Part shown: positions 44,984 through 54,124 of the stretch, piece by piece
Layout of the letters: each line of letters opens with the position of its first letter
Numbering within the stretch: position 1 is the first letter of the stretch
Source: Neocallimastix lanati (nom. inval.)
Lineage: Eukaryota > Neocallimastigomycota > Neocallimastigomycetes > Neocallimastigales > Neocallimastigaceae
Assembly: GCA_016946835.1 (NCBI GenBank)
Contig: JACVTC010000275.1
Span: forward strand, 1 to 64,000
DNA length: 64,000 nucleotides
Direction: 5' to 3'
Notes under the pieces: generated by a model
Database searches by the model: none
Told to the model about the DNA's origin: nothing
What the model saw: the letters and a program-made list of their open reading frames with translations, nothing else
Program-made: the position numbers and the translations under genes

Positions 44984-46315
44984 TTGGAAAATTTGAATAG
45001 TGAAAATGAAGAAAATGGAATAATAATAAATCATTTAAAAAATAGTGAAACCTCAATAGAGGGTAAAAATTATATTTTTAAAGGAATTGAAAATCATATA
45101 ATATATTCTGATAATAATAACTTAGACGACGTTACTTATAGTATTATTTCAGAATTGGAAGAGTTTATTAGAACGGAAAGTTTAAACATCGAAGGTTTAC
45201 AATCTCATGAAGGATATCACAAATATGTTAGTGATTTTGTTTTATTTTCAAGTTATTATAATCATTTAGTTGCAGTTGCAATTCAATATGATAAAATATT
45301 TAGCGAAAGTCTTCATCGTACAAAATCCGTCACTACTGTAGAACTACGTAACAGTATACTTCTACGTATGCTTTTTATTAATAATAACGAATTAGCTGAT
45401 GCAATTCAGGAAGTGGTAAAAAATAATCCTGATAAATATAATCAAGATAACCAATTTACTGATACTTTTTCAAGTAATTTATTATGGGGTACGTCTGTGA
45501 TTAAAAAAATTTCATTAACTGACTTAAATAAATTATTTAAAGAACCAAAATATTTTGTAAGTCTAGCTTCATGTATGAATGAAATTATTAATGATGCTAA
45601 TAATAATGCTATTTCCAAATTGCTGATGAAAAAAGCTTACCATTCTAAATATAATTATGTAAAATATTTATCGCCGGCAAGTAGAGATCCAGCCGATATT
45701 GATGATTTAAATTTAAATATGGGTATTCTTAAACTTACAGATAATAAAGGTAACATAGAAAGTATAGAAGATTACTCTAGTATGTCATTTTATAAGGCTA
45801 TGTCTGCTACTTCAAAATTTAATAAAGATATTAATATTGAAGCTTTAGAAAATGGAAATGAAATAATTAGTGTTCCTGATTTGTATAAAGGTGCTATATC
45901 TTATAATGACATGTTTAAAAAAATGGATAAATATGTTATTGACTTATATTTTTATGGTGATATCACAGAAAATGATAAGCAAAATATTGATTTTTCGACT
46001 AAACAATTTTCCATTTTCGTTAGAAACACAAAATTTAAATTTATCCTTACATTAGGCAGAGAACATAAAAATACATTTAATAATTTTCATAATGAATTCA
46101 GTAGTATTTCTAATGGTATTTTTGAATTATTAAAATCTAATAATGCTGTCACTGAAAATAATAATAAGGTAGATGAAAAGTTATTTAATTTAAAAAATGT
46201 TCGTTTAGTTCAGAATGTAAGCATTAAGTTAAATAGTGTTACTAAAAAAGCAAAAGATATAAGATTAAAGAAAAAGATCAGAAATAAAAATCAAAATCAA
46301 AATCAAAATCTATAA
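44984..46315 (+). CDS. Giant secreted protein paralogue, C-terminal part after the stop
   Basis: The 443-codon frame has no ATG start (the first possible codon taken is TTG) and is in phase with the frame that stops at 44971. Its reading matches the C-terminal part of the 14490-18653 frame: LRNSILLRMLFINNNELADAIQEVVKNNPDKY against LYRRLMYMSTSKYNKVVEGVMRNNPEDF, then KYLSPASRDPADIDDLN against YKLMDHTLPSYRDADKIKE. It ends in a basic Gln/Asn tail (NKNQNQNQNL). It is most simply the second half of one gene interrupted by a nonsense codon. Readthrough or a sequencing error are alternatives. The region downstream is A/T-rich. Confidence 0.68.
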   Translation: MENLNSENEENGIIINHLKNSETSIEGKNYIFKGIENHIIYSDNNNLDDVTYSIISELEEFIRTESLNIEGLQSHEGYHKYVSDFVLFSSYYNHLVAVAIQYDKIFSESLHRTKSVTTVELRNSILLRMLFINNNELADAIQEVVKNNPDKYNQDNQFTDTFSSNLLWGTSVIKKISLTDLNKLFKEPKYFVSLASCMNEIINDANNNAISKLLMKKAYHSKYNYVKYLSPASRDPADIDDLNLNMGILKLTDNKGNIESIEDYSSMSFYKAMSATSKFNKDINIEALENGNEIISVPDLYKGAISYNDMFKKMDKYVIDLYFYGDITENDKQNIDFSTKQFSIFVRNTKFKFILTLGREHKNTFNNFHNEFSSISNGIFELLKSNNAVTENNNKVDEKLFNLKNVRLVQNVSIKLNSVTKKAKDIRLKKKIRNKNQNQNQNL

Positions 46316-47688
46316 AATAGATTAAAAATATATATTAACACTAAAAAAAAAAAAAAAAAATTTTTGCTAAATAATGGATTTGTTTAAATTTTGAAAGAAA
46401 AAAAAAATACTAAATAACAATTATAAATATTTAATTTTATATAAATATTTAAATAAATTATTATATTAAAATTATAAATAAAAATAATTTATAAAAAATA
46501 AAAAAAAAATTGTATACTAAAAAATGGTATATTAAAAAAAATGAATTATTAAAAAAATGATAAATAAAAATAAAAAAATATATAAAAAAATAATAATAAT
46601 AGTAATAGTAATAAAAATACTATTGTTATTATTATTACTTTTTTTTTAAAAATTAATATTCCAATAATATAAATTGGAATTTAAAAAAATTTTAAAAAGA
46701 AAAAAGTTTAATAAATTTCATTTCTTTAATTTATTAAACCCATTTTTATATTATTTTCAAAATACTCTTTAAATAAATTTTCATAATATGACTCAATACT
46801 TTATATATCATATATTATGTGTTAAAAATAATTTTATTTAATAATTTAATTAAATAAAATATATAAATCCAACGCTTTCTTTAAACATGATAGGGGTTAG
46901 ATTACCAATTAATAAATAAAATTTATAATAAATCAAATATAATTGTAATGATTTTCCGAATTTTTTTTCGTTACAGATGGGTAAGACATAAAGGTAAGTA
47001 TATGATTCTTCCTCCAAGAAAAAATCTACGATAATCTATATCCCTTATTCTATTAGTATCGATTTACACCTTCTTGCTAAGCTTGAGAGGATTGGGTGTG
47101 TATGGTATGTCTTAAGTGAGGATAAAAAATTAGCATATGGTAACATATGTAACAGCTTAATGCTATATATTCAAAATATATTTGTCATTTCCAATTTAAT
47201 TATGTTATGGAACAGTTGTATGCAGAAATTATAAGATTTGTGGCCGCAAGAACCTAATTATGGATTATTTGTACAATGTCAATAAGTAATGTACATGGGA
47301 AAATGACTTGTTGATATTGATAACAGTAGTGCAGTTCAGCGGGGACACTCATTACCTAGATAATGGTAGAAAATTTGTTAAAAGATATTTATATAACTAT
47401 TGTGTGTCTACGGATGTTCAGTTGGGTAGTATCGGCTATGGTCGTTAATCCAAAAAAAAAAATTCAAATGTAACCTTTTTATTTTAGTTATTACTACTAT
47501 TAACACATTAATATTATTTATATTATTATTTTTAAATTGATTAATCTAAAATTATATAACAAAAAAAATTCTTTGTTAATAATATAAAATTACAAAAAAG
47601 AAAAAATTAAATATTTATAATATAAATCTTATTTTTATATATTTTATTAATAATTATTAAATAAATTATATAATTATTAAATATAAAA
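46316..47688. other. Spacer containing a ~480 bp less A+T-rich island
   Basis: Most of the interval is poly-A/T. From about 46960 to 47450 composition changes abruptly (TGGCCGCAAGAACC, CAGTTCAGCGGGGACACTC, GTATCGGCTATGGTCG). Neither strand has a long open frame there, although minus-strand reading gives several coding-like stretches between stops. I could not match it to a tRNA, rRNA, SRP RNA or known mobile element. It may be a decayed transposon, an old insertion or a structured RNA. Confidence 0.5.
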
Positions 47689-48414
47689 ATGGAAACTAAC
47701 CTTTTTAAAGTACTTTTTTATTTAATATTTGCTATTGCTTCTAATTGTCAATTTATTAATATAAAAAAAACTGTTACTTATGATGAACATACTTTTATGG
47801 AAGGTTTAAGTCAAGAATGTATTGAAGAACAGAATAACAGTGAACATAACGAATGCTTGAATTTAATAACTGTTGACAATTATAAACAAATGTGCTCCAG
47901 TTATAAAACAGAAAAATGTCAAAATTTTTATAAAAATCCGTTGGATTATTTCCCAAAATGTAAAGATGTTCCTAAAATTAAAGAAATATATCAACCAATT
48001 ATAATGGAAAATTTAAAGTTAAGTTATGAATTAGAATGTCAAATCGATGAAGAAGGTAATTTATGTCCAATGGCTCTATCTTTAATTTTGCAAAATGGTG
48101 GATATGAAGTTTTAGAGGACACATGCAAATCCAAAATTTGTTCTGATTCTGCTATTAAAGTATTAAAAAATATTAACTTAGATCAATTTTCAGCTCTTGA
48201 AAATTTATCATCTACTAATGGAAGTTTTAGTTACAATGAAATAACCTCCATGAAAAAAGTAGCCAATTTTTTAGAATCTGATGAATGTAAATATAAACAA
48301 GTTAAAAACACTAATAATTCTAAACAAGATACAAGTAATGCTAGTTATGTTAAAATTAACAAGTCTTTATTAATTTCTTTAATTTTATTATTATTATTAA
48401 AAAAAATATATTAA
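47689..48414 (+). CDS. Secreted Cys-containing protein, probable GPI anchor (paralogue of 23513-24214)
   Basis: A 241-residue product with a signal peptide (LFKVLFYLIFAIASNC), cysteines in the same places as the 233-residue paralogue and a hydrophobic tail (KSLLISLILLLLLKKIY) after a Ser/Asn-rich stretch (DTSNASYVKIN), the usual signature of a GPI-attachment signal, although the tail ends in basic residues. Shared anchors are TVTYDEHTFMEGLSQEC, NPLDYFPKCKDVPKIKEI, EEGNLCPMALSL and NGSFSYNEI. It occupies the same relative place as its paralogue: downstream of a giant secreted gene and upstream of a chitin-binding gene. Cell-surface location is inferred; function is unknown. Confidence 0.8.
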   Translation: METNLFKVLFYLIFAIASNCQFINIKKTVTYDEHTFMEGLSQECIEEQNNSEHNECLNLITVDNYKQMCSSYKTEKCQNFYKNPLDYFPKCKDVPKIKEIYQPIIMENLKLSYELECQIDEEGNLCPMALSLILQNGGYEVLEDTCKSKICSDSAIKVLKNINLDQFSALENLSSTNGSFSYNEITSMKKVANFLESDECKYKQVKNTNNSKQDTSNASYVKINKSLLISLILLLLLKKIY

Positions 48415-49351
48415 TAAATAAATATTAAATTAATAAATTATATTATTATTTATAATAATGGATTACTTTATTAAAATATTAAATGTATAATAAAAATAAA
48501 AATTCTTGAATATAAAATCAGAATTAAAAAATCTATTTTTATATATTCAGTAAATAAATATTGAATACAAATGAAAATTTTTAAATATAAAATTATAATA
48601 AAATAAAGTATATTTAATAAATAAATATAAAATAAAAATAAAAAAATAATATTTTAATATAAATATATAAAAAATTTTTTTAAAAACTATTTTAAATTTT
48701 TATTTTATATATAAAATATTTCTTTACTAATTTATCTAATAATATATTAATATTGTATTTTTTTAAGATAATATGAAATTTGCTTAATTTCAAAAAAAAA
48801 AAAAACAAATATGAAAATATATAATTTAAACCCTGGAAAATATCATCATTGAAAATATAATTAAAGAAAATTAAAACGTTTAGTAGGTGTACAATCAAAA
48901 ACGTTTGCTTTATATTTAAAATACTAATAATAACTTTAATTTTATTAACATTAACTTTTTGATTGATAAACCTTAGATTGTTTCCATTCAATTAAAAAAA
49001 AAAAGGGAAAAATAATTATTAAAAAACGTATCAGTATTATACTAAGATTCTAAGTTAGGATTAATAAATGTATTGATTAAAATATCTATCAAATTTATAT
49101 TTATTTTTTATAAACAGATTTTAAATTTCAAAAATTTTAATTATGTATATATAAATTTTTAAAAAATATCATTTCTAAAAATATTATTTTTTTTTAAAAA
49201 ATCATAAAAATAATTAATAAGAAATAAAATATGTTATATATTAAATTTTGAAATATCTTTTTTAAAAAAAAAAATATTAACTTTTATTATATTCATTTTA
49301 CCTTTATATTATATATATATATTAATATTTTATATTATAATAATTATTAAT
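48415..49351. other. A+T-rich spacer
   Basis: A 99-codon minus-strand frame at 48692-48991 is hydrophobic and Ile/Asn/Phe-rich, as expected from A/T-rich noncoding DNA, and has no paralogue in the window; I do not accept it as a gene. Nothing else was recognised. Confidence 0.55.
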
Positions 49352-49700
49352 TTACCAACATTTTCCATAATTTGGTTTACAATCAGTATCGCAGTATTTA
49401 CTACCAGTACCACAGTAGCCATATTTACTGCAATATTTATTATTATTACAAATATAAATACCCATTCATTTGACTTCCACATTTATCACTTGATAATATT
49501 GTTGGAATTGAATGAGTTGATAAAGTTGAAACTTTTTCAAGATAATAAGTTTTAGTACCAACAATATAAGTTCTATCTGGAATAGTAAAATTATTATTAT
49601 AGGTAAGTACTTTATTAGTTTTCTTAGTTTTACTTGTAGTAGCTTTTAATTTGATAATATTATTTTTTTTTTTTGGTGGTAGATTTAATAATGGTAGCAT
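49352..49700 (-). pseudogene. CBM18 chitin-binding protein gene fragment, frameshifted
   Basis: The 84-codon frame from 49700 lacks a signal peptide and ends SIPTILSSDKCGSQMNGYLYL. In another frame the DNA continues through the chitin-binding core NKYCSKYGYCGTGSKYCDTD and KPNYGKCW to a stop at 49352. The C-terminal part parallels the intact gene at 50027-50563 (TILSSDKCGS..., YCCSKYGYCG, SKYGKCW). It lies head-to-head with that gene (327 bases apart), so the locus once held two divergent chitin-binding genes. One frameshift and the missing export signal make function doubtful. Confidence 0.7.
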
Positions 49701-50026
49701 TTTTTTACTGGATTGGATAGTTATTAAAATCTATTATTTTATTAAAATAGATTTTTACTACTGTTAAAAAAAAAAAAAAAAAATTAAAATAGATTGTAAA
49801 CTATATTCAAATATAATAAATAATAAAAAATTGGTTTGAGTATATAACTCCATTTTATAAAATTTAAATGACTCTGATGTATTACATATTACATACTTTA
49901 ACTTAGAGATTGATTTAAAATGAAAATCATTAAATTTATTAATCAAAAAAAGTAATAAAAAATTAATTAAAATTTTTATTAATCAAAAAAGTAATAAAAA
50001 AAAATTAAATAAAATTTTTAATAAAA

Positions 50027-50563
50027 ATGAATTTTCTAAAGTTTTTATTTTCATTTCTTTTATCTATTAATGCAATATATTGTATCAATTTACCATCTAA
50101 TGCTGAAGGTAATTTTAGTAAAGAATATAAAACTGAGTTAACTAAAAGATCACGTTGGGATAATGACTTTAATTCAAAAAATTTTGATGATATGAGAAAG
50201 GAACTAGAAAGCAATCCAATCTACGATGACATGAGAAAAGAATTGGAAAATAATCCCATCTATGATGATATGAGAAAAGAAATGGAAAATAATCCTATCT
50301 ATGATGATATGAGAAAAGAATTGGAAACTAATCCTATCTATGACGACATGAGAAGGGAATTGGAAGAAAAACAGAAAAAAACTAAAACTACTGCAAAAAA
50401 GCAAGCTATTCCAACTATATTATCTAGTGATAAGTGTGGTTCTAAGAAGGATGGAATATACATGTGTAAACGTAATTATTGTTGTAGTAAATATGGATAT
50501 TGTGGTAAATCCAGTGCCTACTGTGATTCTGGATGCCAATCAAAATACGGTAAATGTTGGTAA
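50027..50563 (+). CDS. Secreted protein with 15-residue repeats and one CBM18 chitin-binding domain
   Basis: The intact 178-residue product has a signal peptide (NFLKFLFSFLLSINAIYC), LPSNAEGNF, a Lys-Arg site (TKRS), then about five tandem copies of NPIYDDMRKELE (residues ~50-115), a basic Lys/Thr linker and a C-terminal hevein-type chitin-binding module with eight cysteines (DKCGSKKDG...NYCCSKYGYCGKSSAYCDSGC...KCW). It probably anchors the repeat region to chitin in the fungal wall. The acidic repeats look helical. A closely related broken copy is at 25272-25794, and the similarity includes upstream and downstream noncoding DNA. The ATG was chosen because the signal peptide begins there. Confidence 0.88.
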   Translation: MNFLKFLFSFLLSINAIYCINLPSNAEGNFSKEYKTELTKRSRWDNDFNSKNFDDMRKELESNPIYDDMRKELENNPIYDDMRKEMENNPIYDDMRKELETNPIYDDMRRELEEKQKKTKTTAKKQAIPTILSSDKCGSKKDGIYMCKRNYCCSKYGYCGKSSAYCDSGCQSKYGKCW

Positions 50564-53018
50564 TTATTAGTTAAAAATTACTGTTAGATTATCATAAATT
50601 AAAATCTTTAAGTCAATAAATTTATCTATTAACTTGCTCATAATTTTGATTTTTAAAAAATTAATTTATAATTATGGATATATATTATTATAAACATAAT
50701 AATTAAAAAATACATTTTTTAAAAGCTTAATATCATTATTATTTAATATTTAATAAAAATAATACATAATAAATATTTGAAAAAAAAAAAAATCGTTATA
50801 TCAAATCAATTATATCAGTTATCGTTATATTTAAATTATATTATATATTAAATATATGCTAATATATTATATATCAAATATATGCTAATATATTATATAT
50901 TATGTAAATGATATAATAATAAACATATAACTATATTAATTATTATTTATGTATTTATATATTTTTATTATTATTTTATATGCTTATTATTTACGTATTA
51001 TTAATATTATTAATATTTATAATATATTTAAAATAATAAAATATTAAATAAATATTATAATAATAATATATATTAATATATATTTAATAAAATAATAATA
51101 ATATGTTTATAAAATAATATTTTTAAAATAATAATAAAATAAAATATATTTATAAAATAAAATATATTTATAAAATAAAATATATTTATACAATAATAAA
51201 TATTTATAAAATAATAAATATTTATAAAATAATAAATATTTATAAAATAATAAATAATATTAAAATAATATTGATATAAGTATGTAAGTATTCAAATATA
51301 TGTGTATGTAACTATATATATGCATTCATGCACGCTCACAGCATTCATAACATGGCATGTTATTCGGTGCTGTTTCACTGCATTTCATGCTATAGTTTAC
51401 CTAGTTTACCAATAGTCTGTTTTAGCTAGTTTGATATATATTTAGCTTAGGATGTTAATTATAATAATAAAATATACTATATTAACAAAGTCACGTGATT
51501 TATAGTTAATGTATTTGGATGCTCAACTATAGCAATATATTATATAATTATATCCAACTAAACCATATAACACATATGCTATTTTATACAAAATTAATGC
51601 TAAAAAGGCATCCAAATATATGCTGTCAAACACACTCATTTATATCAAACTATAGCCAAATATAGTTCATGTATTTGAATGCCAAAACAAGCAAAAGCAT
51701 CATAAACTAGCATCAAATTAGCTACTACAACGCTATGCTTTTATGCTAAATATAGTGCAAATTGGCATTTGCATTCAAATACATTTGCAATAATCATAAT
51801 CTTGTTATTTTTAAACAATCTAAAAACACTCTTGTTTTATACTAAAATATACGCAAAAGTATATTGATTTTGATGCCTTAAAATAGCTATGATTATATAT
51901 AACAAAATAATCAAAATAATCATATGTGTTTTGTGTTTGTTATTCGTATGCTGTTTGGTGCTACTTTGGGTATAAAAAGGCATCCAAATCCTCATATATT
52001 AAACTACTATCAATATGCATAAATTATAGCTATATTCACATATTATTTTTAAAACGTCACGTGATCTTGTATATAAGTTGCAGTATAGTGTTTTATGCTA
52101 AAACTATGCCAAAAACAGCATCAACAACATATCCCAAAATATACAACATATATCTAAAAATAGCATAAATATGCTAATCTTCCACATGCATAGCTTTGCA
52201 TTGTTTTAGCATAAATATAGCATAAACACACTATTGTTTATATATATGTTCTGCAACATTTGTTAATAAATATAAGGTCTAGTTTGCATAAATATATATA
52301 TGAACACACATATGTTTTAAATATAAATAAAATAAAATCAAAATATTTTAAATTAATGCAAATAAATTTGAGCTAAAACCTTGAAAAAAAAAATAATTAA
52401 TTTGAAAATATTTAAAATTAGTTCAAATTTATTTGTGCTAAAACCTTGAAAACAATATAAAGTTTATGAAAATAATTAAAATTAATTCAAATAAATATGA
52501 ACTAAAAATATAATAATATATAATCATCATATGCTAAAACCACTATCAATGTGCATAAATCATAGCTGTTTTACACATTTATAAAATGTCACGTGATCAG
52601 AATATATATATTAAACAGTATAATTTTATACAATATATATACTAAAAATATAGCTAATATTAATGTATAAAATAAACTAACAATAAATAGCATAAATATA
52701 ATACAGATAATATTATAAAAATATAACTTATATAAATACTATATATACTAATACTAGTATTACTAATACTAATACTATATATATGCATATAGTATATAGT
52801 TTTAAAAAATATTATATAGTAATAGTTTAATTATATAATATTTTTAAACTTATTAATTTTATATAAACTTAAAGTTAACCTTATACTTAAAGTTAGTTAC
52901 TCTTATACTTAGTTATTTAATTTTATTTTATACTATATAATAAATATTATCTATTATATAGCAATAGTTTAATTATATAATATTATTAAACTTTTTGATA
53001 GTAAGATTATATTTTTAA
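50564..53018. other. Long spacer: A/T repeats and a repeat-rich less A+T-biased island
   Basis: 50564-50785 still matches the 3' flank of the broken copy at 25795-26040. From 50790 the match stops. 50820-51280 has short A/T repeats (AATATATGCTAATATATTAT-type units and AATAAATATTTATAAAAT units). From about 51290 to 52600 composition changes: AGCATA and TATGCT recur on both strands, and GTCACGTGAT occurs at about 51491, 52056 and 52588. Similar segments (CATCCAAAT, CTATCAATATGCATAAATTATAG) repeat around the last two. At 52350-52510 a segment like TCAAATAAATTTGAGCTAAA is repeated three times. No gene is seen; an 80-codon frame at 51926-52168 is not convincing. Confidence 0.6.
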
Positions 53019-53288
53019 TTAACATCTAGCACACGCTGGTTGATTATTAGGTCCATGACCTTGGTGATCTCCAAATGCTCTTGAAGCAAAGCATGCAGCA
53101 CTGCATCCGGAATATTTTTCCTTCATGCAATCAAAATTACAACAAAGCCATTTATTCCTATATTGAGCACCACCTTGGATTTTACATTTAACTTCAGCAA
53201 TTAAACTTCTTTTATTAATAGGTGAAGATAAAATACATAATGTATTAATTAGAATAACACATAAGACTGCAAAGAAATTCAACTTCAT
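53019..53288 (-). CDS. Small secreted cysteine-rich protein
   Basis: An 89-residue product with a signal peptide (KLNFFAVLCVILINTLCILS), a Lys-Arg site after PINKR (about residue 27) where a Kex2-type protease could cut, and a mature part of ~62 residues with eight cysteines in the order C, CC, C, C, C, C, C (VKCKIQ, WLCCNFDC, SGCSAAC, PACARC). This is the form of a small disulfide-rich secreted peptide. The spacing SGCSAAC ... CARC loosely recalls defensin-like folds, but the pattern is not diagnostic and an effector or wall peptide is as likely. It has no paralogue in the window and lies in the DNA present only in the second of the two duplicated blocks. Confidence 0.75.
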   Translation of the reverse strand: MKLNFFAVLCVILINTLCILSSPINKRSLIAEVKCKIQGGAQYRNKWLCCNFDCMKEKYSGCSAACFASRAFGDHQGHGPNNQPACARC

Positions 53289-54124
53289 GATGATAATGAT
53301 AAATAATATAATATTTATTTTATTATTTTAAATTTTTTATTTTGCAATATTTATTCATTAAAAAATCATTTTATAAATCAATAATTTTAAAAAAAAAAAT
53401 TATTAATAATATATTAATTTATATATATATATTTAAAAAGTATAACTTTAAGTAACCTTAATATTATTTTCATTATTTTATTTTTTATTCTATTATATTT
53501 CGTTTAACTTTGTCCCATGTTTGATTTTAAAAAATAAATTGATTAACGATAAATATATATAAATTATTTATTTTTAATTCCCGTAAGTACCGCTCTTTAG
53601 TTTTCTCAAAGTATGGGAATATTAAAGTAGCCATAATACCTTGGTATACTTTCGCATAAGCGGATATTGTTTCCACTTGATCACTTTTTTGAAAAAAAAT
53701 AAATATAAAATAATATATTTTTCTTTCTAAAATTTTTAAATATTGAATTATAAAATTCAATCTAATATATTTTTATTATTTATTTTTTAAATATGATTAA
53801 TTATTAATATACTATTTATATTTATATTATAAAATATATAGTTATATATATAAAATTTAATAAATTTTAAAAATAATTTCTTCTTTTTTAAAAAAAAATA
53901 ATTATTACAATAATAATTATATGAATTATTATATTTTATTAAATTTTTAAATTTATTATAATTTTTTTTTTTTTTTTTTTTTTAATTTTAATAATTTTTT
54001 AAAATTTTTTAATTTAAAACGAAACAAGGTAAATTACAAGAAAATATATTTTAAATATATATATTAGAATTATATTTTTTAAAATAAAATTAAAAATACC
54101 TTAAAATTAACTAAGTATAAATAT
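53289..54124. other. Spacer with a coding-like relic downstream of the capping gene
   Basis: From about 53480 the DNA matches 26080-26790. The minus-strand frame 53527-53760 (77 codons) contains VETISAYAKVYQGIMATLIF and YFEKTKERYLREL, conserved at protein level with the region at 26110-26300. Both are followed by SWDKV or TWDKV. It may be the C-terminus of an unrecognised viral gene or a noncoding conserved tail; no family was recognised. Confidence 0.5.

Noticed and set aside
47400-47455. tRNA-like words (GTTCAGTTGGGTAG and GGTCGTTAATCC) at the end of the composition island
   Set aside because: No pairing D-stem, anticodon arm and T-arm could be assembled in the right order.
48692-48991. 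99-codon minus-strand frame
   Set aside because: Ile/Asn/Phe-rich as expected of A/T-rich noncoding DNA, with no paralogue or recognisable motif.
51926-52168. 80-codon plus-strand frame starting MFCVCYSYAVWC
   Set aside because: It lies within the repeat-rich island and follows its short repeated words; no second copy or motif supports it.
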